Shown: in pieces, positions 42,014 to 51,291 of the stretch
Position numbering within the stretch: position 1 is the first letter of the stretch
How the letters are laid out: every line of letters begins with the position of its first letter
Assembly: GCF_900169075.1 (NCBI RefSeq)
Contig: NZ_LT827015.1
Coordinates: 1,240,001 to 1,304,000, forward strand
Direction: 5' to 3'
Length of the DNA stretch: 64,000 bases
From: Chryseobacterium phocaeense
Lineage (GTDB): Bacteria; Bacteroidota; Bacteroidia; Flavobacteriales; Weeksellaceae
Position numbers and translations under genes: made by a program
The notes under the pieces: generated by a model
What the model saw: only the letters and a program-made list of their open reading frames with translations
What the model was told of the DNA's origin: nothing
Databases searched by the model: none

Positions 42014-42550
42014 ATGAAACTGATTTCACTTTGCTTTTTTCTGGTTTCCCATGTTCTTTTGGGGCAGAAAATAGCCTGGCAGGAAGACCGTAAGCTGGTT
42101 TGGGATGATTTTAAAAGTCCTGTAAGCCGGAAAAGTAATCCCGATGTGGCTGCTTATACCCATTGCGGCTGGGAATATTCTGTAGTGAAATCTACCAATC
42201 CGAAGTCACCCGTTAAAATTGAGATCACTGCTATTTTTAATGTAGACAAATCTTGGAAAGATGTAAAGAAAATGAATGATTATATTCTGCTGCACGAGCA
42301 AAAGCACTTTGATATTGCAGAATTGTTCGCCAGGAAATTCAGGAAAGAAGTCGCGGAAAATATCAAAACTTCCGGTGATTATGATAAAAAATTTAAAACA
42401 GTTTACAGCAAAATATCCAACGACTACAAAAATTTTCAGATGTCCTATGATAAAATAACAGAACATGGGATGAATAAAGAAAAGCAGGCAGAATACAACG
42501 CCTTTATTACTGAAGAACTGGACAACTTAAAAAGCTACAAAGCCTCTTGA
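42014..42550 (+). CDS. Secreted DUF922-family protein with HExxH-like motif
   Basis: A 178-residue secreted protein (signal peptide to about residue 17, LLGQ) matching DUF922. The family's metalloprotease-like motif is visible as LLHEQKHFDIAE (about 95-106), with the HExxH core H-E-Q-K-H. Beyond that no confirmed function is known. Its TGA stop overlaps the TTG start of the next gene by four bases (42547-42550), so translation is probably coupled. Confidence 0.75.
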   Translation: MKLISLCFFLVSHVLLGQKIAWQEDRKLVWDDFKSPVSRKSNPDVAAYTHCGWEYSVVKSTNPKSPVKIEITAIFNVDKSWKDVKKMNDYILLHEQKHFDIAELFARKFRKEVAENIKTSGDYDKKFKTVYSKISNDYKNFQMSYDKITEHGMNKEKQAEYNAFITEELDNLKSYKAS

Positions 42551-45240
42551 AATTTCTCAACAAGATCATCCATGAGCTCATGGCTCAGAACCCGGATCTC
42601 TCGGTGTTCAATATTGTTCTGCCCGGAAAGCGTCCCATTGTATTCATCAGGCAGATCCTGGAGGAAAACAATTATTCCGGATTTCTTCCCAATTTTTTCA
42701 CCGTAGAGGAACTCATTGACAGGATTGCAGATAAGCAACCTGTTCAGGGGATCTCGCTATGGCTTTTTGCCTTCGATGTCTACCGGAGCCTTGGCCTTAT
42801 TCCAAAAGATGACTTTGCGGACTTTTTAAAGTGGTTTCCTACGCTGCAGAAAGACTGGGATGATATCCTGAAGTTCTCCGAAAGTGACGAAGCAGTTCTG
42901 CAGTACATGTTTGATGAAGAAAGGATCAAAGAATGGGCGCAGGATCTGGGAGAAGATGATGACGTTCCCCGTAAGAAATTCCTTAATTTCTGGCAGAATA
43001 TGAATATTTTTCTTCCGGCTTTAAAGAAAAAACTGCAGGAAAAAAACTGGGCTACTTCTGGAATGATTCATGAAACAGCTAAAGCCAAAATCGTTGATTT
43101 TGCCCAAAATACCTCTGAGCATTTCGTTTTTTGCGGTTTCAATGCTTTTACTCCGGTAGAAGAGAAGCTGGTGAGAAGTCTGCTGCGTACGAATAAAGCG
43201 CAGTGTTTTTTCCAGGCAGACCGCTATTATTTTGATGACGAAAGACAGGAAGCAGGAAAATTCCTCAGAAACCATAGAACATGGAAAGAGTTTGATGACA
43301 ACAGGGCTTTCCAGTGGATAGAAGATGATTTTAACCAGCCTAAAAATATAAAAGTTTACGAAGTTTCCGGAAATGTAACGCAGACCAAAGTACTGCCTGA
43401 GATATTTAAAGAAATTGAAAATAAAACCTATTCCAATACGGCAGTGGTACTGCTGGATGAAAATCTTCTGCCTGCGAGTTTAGATGTAATGTATGAGGTT
43501 GATAACCTGAATATTACAATGGGTTTCCCCCTGAAGAATCTCTCTTTTTCCAATGCGGTTAAGCAGCTTTTTTACCTGCAGAAACAGCTTGAAAAAAACA
43601 AATCTTCTTATTACTATCGTGATATTTTCCCGATCCTTGAAGAACTTCCCAAATCCGTTGAGGATGAATTGATTATCAGTAATTTCAGAACCAAAGTAGA
43701 GGAGAGGAATATCGTTTATATATCAAAAAAGTTTCTGGATGAGCTTCTGAGCGGGCTTTCCTATTACGGGCTTCTGAAAAAGGCCGATCATACAGGAGTG
43801 TATCTGGATATGCTTATTGAATTCTGCCGGCAGATCAAATGGCTGGAAATAGATGATATTCAGTATGAAAATGTCTCCCATTTCGAAAGCGCATTCAGGA
43901 TCATTAAAAACCAGCTCAGTCCTTATGATTTTGAGATCAAAATGGAAACGCTGGAAATCCTGATCAACCAGCATGTGAATTCCGAAAGTATTGATTTTCA
44001 GGGTGAGCCTTTGCGTGGTCTGCAGATTATGGGACTCCTGGAAACACGTCTTCTTAATTTTGAAAATGTCGTTATGCTTTCCGTAAACGAAGGGAAACTT
44101 CCGTTGGGAAATTCTCAGAATACCTATATTCCGTTTGATATCAGAAGGTATTTTGATATGCATACTTTCCTGGAAAACGACAGTATTTATGCCTATCACT
44201 TTTACAGGCTGATACAGGATGCCCGGAATGTGCATCTGCTGTATAATGCGCTCAGTTCCGGTGTGAATACAGGGGAGAAAAGCCGGTTTATCACCCAGAT
44301 CGAAATGGAAAGTTCCCACAGTATAGAGCATCTCATTATTGAAAATTCTTCCGAACCTATTGCTTCGCAGCCTATAGAAATTCTAAAGACTCCCATCGTA
44401 CTGGAAAGGCTTCAGAAGTGGAAAGAAAAAGTGTCGGCTTCGCATCTTACCAGCTACCTTTATAACCCCATTGATTTTTATCTTTCCAAGATACTGAACA
44501 CTTCGGAAACGGATGAAATAGAAGAGGAATTATCGGTTAAAAATTATGGAAACCTGGTTCATTATTCACTTCAAGAAGTTTATGAAATACTTAAAGGTAA
44601 AATTTTAAAGGAAAAGGATTTACGGGATTCTATTAAAGGTATAGATCACTATATAAATGTAGCCATTGAAAAGCTGAAACACCAGCCTGAATTCTATGAA
44701 AAAGGAATGAACTATATCCACAGGGCCATTGCAAAAAAAGTGATAGAAAACATTTTGAATCACGATCTTGAGCTGGTCAGAAGCGGCAACAGTTTAGAGA
44801 TTTTAGACATAGAAAAAAGATTTGAAAATGTAGATTTTTATCTTGATGCAGATGATAAAATTTCCTTCTTTGGATTTATTGACAGGATAGACCGGCTTAA
44901 CGGAACTTTACGGATCATTGATTATAAGACAGCAAAAATCAAAAATCTTACCGTGAAAATAGACGAAGACAACGTCGCTGAATATTTCCACAACAGTGAA
45001 CGAAAACAAGCCCTGCAGCTCTGCATCTACCATTACGTGGTACAGAATCTCCCGGAGTTCTGGGGGTTTCCTATCGAGACCGGAATATGGAGCTTTGCGG
45101 AAGCTAAAAAAGGAGTAGTTTCCCTGCAGTTTGACAAAGGAAATATTGATACTGCCATGCAGTCTGTGAAAAACCTGATCCTTGAAATCCTGAATCCTGA
45201 CCTGAGTTTTATCGAGACAGTCAAGTCTTATTCAAATTAA
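42547..45240 (+). CDS. AddB-like PD-(D/E)XK nuclease/helicase-like protein
   Basis: An 897-residue protein with the architecture of AddB/RexB, the second subunit of the double-strand-break repair nuclease AddAB. N-terminal residues have UvrD-like character (FNIVLPGKRPIVFIRQIL) but no convincing Walker A. The nuclease motif is at the C-terminus: FFGFIDRIDRLNGTLRIIDYKTAKIKN, giving the G-DR-D-YKT pattern. The start is TTG at 42547 because the overlap with the preceding stop and good alignment of the N-terminus favour it; the next in-frame Met is 10 residues later. The partner AddA gene is not in the window. Confidence 0.85.
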   Translation: MKFLNKIIHELMAQNPDLSVFNIVLPGKRPIVFIRQILEENNYSGFLPNFFTVEELIDRIADKQPVQGISLWLFAFDVYRSLGLIPKDDFADFLKWFPTLQKDWDDILKFSESDEAVLQYMFDEERIKEWAQDLGEDDDVPRKKFLNFWQNMNIFLPALKKKLQEKNWATSGMIHETAKAKIVDFAQNTSEHFVFCGFNAFTPVEEKLVRSLLRTNKAQCFFQADRYYFDDERQEAGKFLRNHRTWKEFDDNRAFQWIEDDFNQPKNIKVYEVSGNVTQTKVLPEIFKEIENKTYSNTAVVLLDENLLPASLDVMYEVDNLNITMGFPLKNLSFSNAVKQLFYLQKQLEKNKSSYYYRDIFPILEELPKSVEDELIISNFRTKVEERNIVYISKKFLDELLSGLSYYGLLKKADHTGVYLDMLIEFCRQIKWLEIDDIQYENVSHFESAFRIIKNQLSPYDFEIKMETLEILINQHVNSESIDFQGEPLRGLQIMGLLETRLLNFENVVMLSVNEGKLPLGNSQNTYIPFDIRRYFDMHTFLENDSIYAYHFYRLIQDARNVHLLYNALSSGVNTGEKSRFITQIEMESSHSIEHLIIENSSEPIASQPIEILKTPIVLERLQKWKEKVSASHLTSYLYNPIDFYLSKILNTSETDEIEEELSVKNYGNLVHYSLQEVYEILKGKILKEKDLRDSIKGIDHYINVAIEKLKHQPEFYEKGMNYIHRAIAKKVIENILNHDLELVRSGNSLEILDIEKRFENVDFYLDADDKISFFGFIDRIDRLNGTLRIIDYKTAKIKNLTVKIDEDNVAEYFHNSERKQALQLCIYHYVVQNLPEFWGFPIETGIWSFAEAKKGVVSLQFDKGNIDTAMQSVKNLILEILNPDLSFIETVKSYSN

Positions 45241-45373
45241 AAAAAGATAAAATCCTTGCGCCTTTTTGCATTAATTTTTTAATGACCTTTTGCGTCTTTG
45301 CGTTTAAAACAATATAAGCATGGAAATCTTAATGTTAAGACAGTCCATCGTAGAGTTCTGGTATAAAACAGAC

Positions 45374-45404
45374 AAAAAAGACTGCCCCTTTTGAGACAGC
45401 CTTC
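45374..45404 (-). terminator. Terminator of the T9SS hydrolase gene
   Basis: On the minus strand AAGGCTGTCTC pairs with GGGGCAGTCTT (three G-U pairs), followed by six T residues. It lies 34 bp past the hydrolase stop codon. Confidence 0.7.
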
Positions 45405-45437
45405 CATTTGAAATGAAGAAATATATTAATGAAGTCG

Positions 45438-47393
45438 CTATAATTTTACTTTTTTATTGATTGTTTTTCCATCGCCTGTTACCATTCGAACTACATAAAC
45501 TCCTGATTCTAAATTGTTTGATTTGAATTCGGACCTGTTAATCTCCTGCTGAAGAATCAATGCCCCCGAAATACTATAAATGCTGACCGTTTTAATCCCT
45601 TTTTCAGCTCTTGCATTGATCTGACGGTTCTCTGCAAATATTTCAGCTTTGCCGGCTGACGAATTTCCTGTCAGCGTTTTCTTGAATTGCAGGTTATAGA
45701 ATTGAGTAATAATTTCAAAGGTATTGTTTTGATTGTCAATATCTTTCAGGTCTATTCCGTTGTCTCGGTTATATTGTTCCCTAGAGACCGTTTTCAAAAG
45801 GTTTTTATTTTCATCAAAAATATGAACTGCGAGTAATTCATCCTGAGGAATTTTCAATTTTAAAATACCATTGATTTCAGACTGTATAATCTCATTTTCA
45901 GAAACTTCGGCAGGCGTATTCTTTATAAATGGAATCAGTTTCTGTTCATTGTTTTCCTGTACTTTTAAAAGATAGACCCCGTCTTTTAGTGCAGATAAAT
46001 TTTGCTCTGTCCCGGATTTACTCACCGCTTTTTCCTTATTGAAATCTGTGATTCCAATAAGCTCAAGATTACCAAGGTCAGGCTTTAGCTGAGAAGAATA
46101 GGCCAGATCAGCGGCTCCTGGTTGGGGATTTTCCTGTTGTTTAGAACTTAGTACTGCCCACTGGTTCAGCAGACCTCCGCTTCTGAGGGTATTGAATTTC
46201 GCATTAGAGGCCAGGGTGAAAGGAAGAATTCCGCCTACATGCCCCAAAGGTCCCCAATAAAATGAATCCAGCTTATATTTGTTCAGATCCCACCATGCAT
46301 AATATCCACGCTGCGTATCAATGGTTTTTGATGTATTTTCAGGCGGAATCGCCAGATCTACTGTAGAATGTCCCAATGTCATTGGAGTTTTATTATACCA
46401 GTCATAGACATCTTTTGGTTTCATGCATCTTCTGAGATTATTGTTCGGGTTATTGGTCACATCATTAATGAAATTCTGAGTAAAGAGTTGTCTCCAGATC
46501 ACCGGTCCCCAAAGCAGCCCTCCGTTGTCCTGAACCACATGATAATTGTATTTATCCAGATATGCCGGAGAGATCACTTCGGAAATGCTGTTGTTGTACG
46601 TCTTAAAGCCTGTATTGTTGCAGGTGTGGAGAACATTGGCAAGGAAAGAGGTGAACGGATAAAAATCTTTTTCCAGGACCCCTTTGTTTAATGTAACGCC
46701 TGAAAAATCATAAGGGCCGTCTCCCATATAAGCGTATTTGAATTTCAGATTGGTAGGATTAGAAGTATTCAGGGTTTTTAAGGTGGCCATTGCGGCATGT
46801 GCGCCTTGTGAATAACCTGCGAGGAAATATTCATCGTATCGTTTTACACCTTTTTGAGCGAGGACTTTATTGGCAGCTGTAACAAAATCTATGGTCGCAC
46901 CAGCCTCTGTGGCGGTGTCTACATAAGGGTGAACCCCGTCTCCGCTACCCATCCCTACATAGTCAGGAGCCATCAGGATATAACCGTTCAGTGCATAGGA
47001 GAGTTCCACCACAAATCCGGCGGTCAGCGTTCCTTTCAGGTTTGATGGAACATTATCCCTGCTGTCAGTAGTTCCGTGGTCAGACACCACAGTAGACAGC
47101 TTAAAATTAACATTGGGATACATCAGGAGTCCTGTAGCCTTTACCAGAACATTTTTTTCATTCTTTGTGTAGTATGTAATTTTATATCCTTTAAGGCCCA
47201 CATTGAAGCCATTAAGGTAGCTGGCGAAATCAGGGGCGTCTTGATCCCCAAGATTATTGGCAATAAAATTAATAACACCCTGAGGCGTCAGATCCAGTTT
47301 TTGCTCAACGCTGACAAGATCTCCCGCCTGCTGGGCAAAGAAGAACGGTGCTGTTAAACCTAATAAAAGTGTGGATAATTTTCTCATATACAT
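45438..47393 (-). CDS. Secreted alpha/beta hydrolase with type IX secretion C-terminal domain
   Basis: A 651-residue exported enzyme: signal peptide (MRKLSTLLLGLTAPFFFAQ), then an alpha/beta hydrolase domain with the nucleophile-elbow GYSQG (Ser195), resembling bacterial lipases and esterases that act on bulky substrates (YILMAPDYVGMGSGDG). The last 70 residues have the T9SS type A sorting pattern (ISGALILQQEINRSEF, then LESGVYVVRMVTGDGKTINKKVKL). It should be carried by the type IX system to the surface or medium. It stands alone. Physiological substrate is not evident. A Met codon at 47387 is an equally good start. Confidence 0.85.
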   Translation of the reverse strand: MYMRKLSTLLLGLTAPFFFAQQAGDLVSVEQKLDLTPQGVINFIANNLGDQDAPDFASYLNGFNVGLKGYKITYYTKNEKNVLVKATGLLMYPNVNFKLSTVVSDHGTTDSRDNVPSNLKGTLTAGFVVELSYALNGYILMAPDYVGMGSGDGVHPYVDTATEAGATIDFVTAANKVLAQKGVKRYDEYFLAGYSQGAHAAMATLKTLNTSNPTNLKFKYAYMGDGPYDFSGVTLNKGVLEKDFYPFTSFLANVLHTCNNTGFKTYNNSISEVISPAYLDKYNYHVVQDNGGLLWGPVIWRQLFTQNFINDVTNNPNNNLRRCMKPKDVYDWYNKTPMTLGHSTVDLAIPPENTSKTIDTQRGYYAWWDLNKYKLDSFYWGPLGHVGGILPFTLASNAKFNTLRSGGLLNQWAVLSSKQQENPQPGAADLAYSSQLKPDLGNLELIGITDFNKEKAVSKSGTEQNLSALKDGVYLLKVQENNEQKLIPFIKNTPAEVSENEIIQSEINGILKLKIPQDELLAVHIFDENKNLLKTVSREQYNRDNGIDLKDIDNQNNTFEIITQFYNLQFKKTLTGNSSAGKAEIFAENRQINARAEKGIKTVSIYSISGALILQQEINRSEFKSNNLESGVYVVRMVTGDGKTINKKVKL

Positions 47394-47500
47394 ATTTTTT
47401 GTTGAGATTAAGTTATTATTTTTTAATAAAATAATTAAAATATTAATACATCAATAATTATTCACTGAATATAAGTTCCCTGCAAAGTGAGTAAAATAAA

Positions 47501-47523
47501 GAGTCCGGCCGAAGGCCGGACTC
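47501..47523. terminator. Perfect 10-bp palindromic hairpin
   Basis: GAGTCCGGCC-GAA-GGCCGGACTC. Very stable, but without a long T-tract on either side, between the divergent starts of the hydrolase and the end of the acyl-CoA dehydrogenase unit. It may be a terminator, a protein-binding site or part of a repeat. Confidence 0.5.
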
Positions 47524-47574
47524 TCCTAATGAATATGTTCTTATACACATTAAGGAAAACATAAAATAAATTTT

Positions 47575-47705
47575 TTTAACCATTAAGAAGTGTTAAGCTT
47601 TTAAGAATATTAAGGAGCGCGCAGGTTGAGAAGGCTATACTTAAAAAAATCTGTAGATTTTTTCTTAACTATTCTTACCTCCTTAATCAATCTTAATGTT
47701 TTAAG
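47575..47705. repeat. TTAAG / AACCATTAAG repeat family member
   Basis: AACCATTAAGAAGTGTTAAG at the left and a run of CTTAAT/TTAAG words to the right. It is related to the element at 25662-25795. Confidence 0.6.
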
Positions 47706-47760
47706 AAGCATCTTGCCGGGCGGAATTTGACAAAATTTCATGTCTATAGCACATTAAAAA

Positions 47761-47789
47761 AAGACTGTCTCTAAGAGGCAGTCTTTTTT
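47761..47789. terminator. Terminator of the acyl-CoA dehydrogenase gene
   Basis: AAGACTGTCTC-TAA-GAGGCAGTCTT with an A7 run on the left and T6 run on the right, so it works on both strands. On the minus strand it is about 20 bp past the acyl-CoA dehydrogenase stop codon. Confidence 0.85.
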
Positions 47790-47808
47790 GTGTATTTTTC
47801 AGCTTTAT

Positions 47809-48987
47809 CTAGAATGCGTTGATTCCGGTAATATCCAGACCGGTGATCAGCAAATGCACATCATGTGTACCTTCGTACGTAATCACGGATTCAAGGTTGG
47901 CTGCGTGTCTCATCATCGGGAATTCACCCATGATTCCCATACCGCCAAGGATTTGTCTCGACTCTCTTGCAATATCAATAGCCATTTTCACATTGTTGCG
48001 TTTTGCCATTGAGATCTGTGCAGGACTTGCTTTGTGGTCATTTTTAAGATTTCCTAACTGAAGGCATAATAACTGAGCCTTTGTAATTTCAGTTAAGAAT
48101 TCAGCTAGTTTTTTCTGTTGAAGCTGGTAAGAGCCGATTGGCTTCCCAAACTGTTTTCTTTCTTTGGAATACTGAACAGCGGTACAGTAACAGTCGATAG
48201 CAGCACCGATTACACCCCATGAAATTCCGTATCTCGCTGAGTTAAGACAAGATAAAGGACCTTTTAATCCTGTTACTCCCGGAAGTAAATTTTCTTTAGG
48301 AACCTTCACATCGTTGAAGACCAGTTCTCCTGTTTTGGAAGCTCTTAAGCTCCATTTATTATGGGTTTCAGGTGTGGTAAAACCTTCCATTCCTCTTTCT
48401 ACGATCAACCCTTGTATTTTTCCTTCTTCATTTTTAGCCCAAACTACGGCAATATCGCATAAAGGAGAGTTCGTGATCCACATTTTGGCACCGTTCAGAA
48501 GGTAATGGTCACCCATATCTTTGAAATAGGTTTCCATAGAACTTGGATCAGAACCATGGTTAGGCTCTGTCAATCCAAAAGAACCAATCATTTCTCCTGA
48601 AGCAAGGTGGGGAAGATATTTTTTCTTTTGCTCCTCAGAACCAAATTCATTGATCGGGAACATCACCAGTGAGCTCTGTACCGAAGCAGCAGAACGTACT
48701 GCAGAATCTCCTCTTTCCAATTCTTGCATAATCAAACCGTAAGAAATCTGATCCAATCCTGAACCGCCATACTCAACCGGGATGTAAGGGCCTAAAGCTC
48801 CGATTTTCCCTAATTCCTTCATTAGGTTGGGAATGTCCGTATGGTTTTGTGCGGCCTGATCAATCTGCGGCATTACAAAACTTTCCACCCAATCTCTCAC
48901 CGATTGACGGATAAGTTTGTGTTCTTCAGTAAGTAAAGCATCAATTCCGTAGTAGTCTGGAATGCTTGTAAGAGGATAATATGACAT
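47809..48987 (-). CDS. Acyl-CoA dehydrogenase, glutaryl-CoA-dehydrogenase-like
   Basis: A 392-residue flavoprotein of the acyl-CoA dehydrogenase family. The FAD/substrate motif FGLTEPNHGSD is at about 127-137 and the catalytic glutamate is in YEGTHDVH near the C-terminus. The sequence RASKTGELVFNDVKVPKENLLPG is typical, and the arginine in NSARYGISWG is found in glutaryl-CoA dehydrogenases, which suggests glutaryl-CoA as substrate (lysine degradation). It is alone and has its own terminator. Other short-chain substrates remain possible. Confidence 0.9.
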   Translation of the reverse strand: MSYYPLTSIPDYYGIDALLTEEHKLIRQSVRDWVESFVMPQIDQAAQNHTDIPNLMKELGKIGALGPYIPVEYGGSGLDQISYGLIMQELERGDSAVRSAASVQSSLVMFPINEFGSEEQKKKYLPHLASGEMIGSFGLTEPNHGSDPSSMETYFKDMGDHYLLNGAKMWITNSPLCDIAVVWAKNEEGKIQGLIVERGMEGFTTPETHNKWSLRASKTGELVFNDVKVPKENLLPGVTGLKGPLSCLNSARYGISWGVIGAAIDCYCTAVQYSKERKQFGKPIGSYQLQQKKLAEFLTEITKAQLLCLQLGNLKNDHKASPAQISMAKRNNVKMAIDIARESRQILGGMGIMGEFPMMRHAANLESVITYEGTHDVHLLITGLDITGINAF

Positions 48988-49114
48988 GATATTTTTGATT
49001 TGCCTAAAAGTAAGACTTTTCGTGTGGCTGGAAAAATTTTTTTTAAAATCTTTATTGTTCCTGATTTTCAGTAAGATTAATCACGTTTTGCAAAATTCAA
49101 CGGAATACAGCGTA

Positions 49115-49903
49115 TTAAGATTCCTCATCATTGGAGATAGGATACTGGTTGGCAGCATTATGCACCTTGCTTTTGAATTTGTACAGATATGGAGCCTTGT
49201 TGGCAGATCCGTCATAAAGCTTTTCAAGTCTGTCAAGGATATTTAAACTTAATATTTTCCGCTGGAAATTATTCCTTCTGAATTTCTGTCCCAAAATAGT
49301 TTCATAAAGGGACTGAAGGTCTTTCATTGTGAATTTTTCAGGAAGAAGGTTGCTGGCTGCTACCTCGGTATTGATATTCATCCGAAGGTATTCAAGGCCG
49401 GTTTCTATAATCCTGTCATGGTCAAATGCCATTTTGGGTAATTTATTGACTTCAAACCATTCACAGCTTTCATTAAATGCATCCGGAAAAGTATTGGCAA
49501 TAGAAAAATCGATAAGGCTGCAGTATCCTACCGTGATAAACCGCTGGAAAATCCAGTGATCTTTAGGAACTTCAATGCCTTTATTCTTGAGAAGAATCTG
49601 GTGTACATTATTCTCTGTACGGTCTATTCTTCCAAAGGTATGAAACTGCTTAAGAAACAGATCTTTAAGGTGCGTTCGCTCATGCAAAACCCTGGCGGCG
49701 GCTTCACGAAGATCCTCATCATTGAAAACAAAACCTCCCGGAAGAGACCAGAGGTCCAGATCATGATATTTTAAAAGAAGAACCTTCAAAATATTATTGT
49801 GAAAACCAAATATGGTGCAGTCAACAGATACATGTGCTACAAAATCTTTTGTATCAATAAGCTCCTGAAGGGTTTCTTTGTTTTTGGTGTCTTTGATTTT
49901 CAT
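49115..49903 (-). CDS. Nudix-type transcriptional regulator (NrtR/AraR-like), catalytically degenerate
   Basis: A 262-residue protein with an N-terminal Nudix fold (about 20-150) and a C-terminal winged-helix DNA-binding part (about 180-262, LQSLYETILGQKFRRNNFQRKILSLNIL). The Nudix box is degenerate: GGFVFNDEDLREAAARVLHERTHL keeps the glycine and the first glutamate but the RE of the catalytic half is RV and the EE pair is ER. This indicates a sensor, not a hydrolase, as in the Bacteroides AraR and NrtR sugar regulators. It sits next to an MFS transporter and upstream of a glucan utilisation locus, which it may control. Confidence 0.85.
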   Translation of the reverse strand: MKIKDTKNKETLQELIDTKDFVAHVSVDCTIFGFHNNILKVLLLKYHDLDLWSLPGGFVFNDEDLREAAARVLHERTHLKDLFLKQFHTFGRIDRTENNVHQILLKNKGIEVPKDHWIFQRFITVGYCSLIDFSIANTFPDAFNESCEWFEVNKLPKMAFDHDRIIETGLEYLRMNINTEVAASNLLPEKFTMKDLQSLYETILGQKFRRNNFQRKILSLNILDRLEKLYDGSANKAPYLYKFKSKVHNAANQYPISNDEES

Positions 49904-49926
49904 GGCAGTAAAAATAAAATTATTTT

Positions 49927-51114
49927 CTATAATTTCTTTGCTGCAAGTCTAAAATATACCAAACTTACTGTAAAAAGCACTGAAACAGCAAGTAATATGT
50001 ATAATGGATAGTAATTTAAAAGCTGCCTTCCAAACAGTACAGCCATAATAATTGAGCTTACTGAACTTCCCAGTGACGAGAAAATAACGATCAGGGAAGT
50101 AAACAGGTTAATTTTTTCTTTGTCAATCTTTGCAATCATTTTGGAATTGATAACAGGATAAAGCGGTGATAGAAAAAGCCCAACCACAGGAAACAGAAAG
50201 AGTATGACAGACGAATTAACCGAGTCAAAATACTGGACTCCCAGAATAATCAGGAGCAGGGCAATGATTAAAGAAATGCATAAAACATAATATTTTGACA
50301 ATGAAAATCTGTGGATGATATTGGCAGTGGCAGTTCTGCCGGCATAAGAAAAAAGCGCCAGGAAGGAAGTGGCCTGCAGGGCAAAAAATGAATTGACATT
50401 CAAGTGATTTTTATAAAACGAAGGGAGCCATGAATTAAAGCTCTGCTCCACAAAGACAATAAAGAAAATGACCGCAAGAAATGCGACGGTTGCAGGGCTG
50501 ACAAATACAGAAAGTTCAGAAATAATGCTTTTACTTTCTGTTTTTTTTGTTTCAGAAATATTCAGCCGGGTAAACAGATAAATGGTGATCATACAAAGTA
50601 CCGATATAGACAGGAACCCGAATTTCCAGAATTCTGAATATGCGCTAGAAATCAGCCATCCGAAGCCTGTATTCACCACAAAAATGCCCACCATAAATGA
50701 AGCTTCCACGCTGTTCATCATTTTGGCAAGAGATTTTTCATCCGAAATATTGTTCCTGATAATTCCGAAAACACAAATTTTGCCCACCGCAAAACAGGTC
50801 CCGATAATAGCAAACCATACCTTATAAAACCAGAAATCTTCCACAAACGGCAGCAGGCAGGAGCAGATTCCTACAATGACAAGAGCAGAAACCAACGCTC
50901 TTTTTGTTCCGGTTTTGCCAATGAAATTCACTGCGAAAAGTGAAATAAATGCAATGGGAAGATCTTTGAATGATTCTAAAAAGCCTAACTTTTCGTAGGT
51001 GATTTTTGCTTCTGAAAGTTGAAGAATCACAATGCCCATACAGTTTAAAACCATAGAGAAAATAAGAAAGGTCAGTTTTAAAGGAAGGGAGATCCGGGAA
51101 GGCTTGACGGTCAT
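49927..51114 (-). CDS. MFS transporter, probably for sugars
   Basis: A 395-residue major-facilitator protein with twelve predicted transmembrane segments. The N-terminus (LTFLIFSMVLNCMGIVILQ), the A-motif-like GKTGTKRALVSA and the mid-protein charged loop fit MFS permeases. It lies 23 bp from the Nudix regulator gene on the same strand and is divergent from the susC gene, so it is a good candidate for uptake of the sugars released by the locus. The specificity, whether for glucose or oligosaccharide, cannot be read from the sequence. Confidence 0.85.
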   Translation of the reverse strand: MTVKPSRISLPLKLTFLIFSMVLNCMGIVILQLSEAKITYEKLGFLESFKDLPIAFISLFAVNFIGKTGTKRALVSALVIVGICSCLLPFVEDFWFYKVWFAIIGTCFAVGKICVFGIIRNNISDEKSLAKMMNSVEASFMVGIFVVNTGFGWLISSAYSEFWKFGFLSISVLCMITIYLFTRLNISETKKTESKSIISELSVFVSPATVAFLAVIFFIVFVEQSFNSWLPSFYKNHLNVNSFFALQATSFLALFSYAGRTATANIIHRFSLSKYYVLCISLIIALLLIILGVQYFDSVNSSVILFLFPVVGLFLSPLYPVINSKMIAKIDKEKINLFTSLIVIFSSLGSSVSSIIMAVLFGRQLLNYYPLYILLAVSVLFTVSLVYFRLAAKKL

Positions 51115-51259
51115 TTTGGGGATTTTTTATATTGATTTTTTAAGATAAATTTAAGAAATATGAAGCGAATAAGAGGCTTTAAGGGCCCAAAAATAAACGA
51201 AAAATTAAAATATTTATGAATATAATGTTAATTAATTAAAAAAAAATATATTTTTATTG

Positions 51260-51272
51260 TCTCAATTTGAGA
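51260..51272 (+). promoter_or_regulatory. Palindrome upstream of susC
   Basis: TCTCAA-T-TTGAGA, a 13-bp palindrome 19 bp before the SusC start codon. It could be an operator for the Nudix regulator or another sugar regulator; only the symmetry supports it. No clear TAnnTTTG promoter was found here. Confidence 0.4.
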
Positions 51273-51291
51273 ATTAAAAAACTAACTGTAT

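Noticed and set aside
43723..44331. 202-codon minus-strand frame inside the AddB-like gene
   Set aside because: A shadow frame: the AddB-like reading explains the region and the minus-strand product has no family features.
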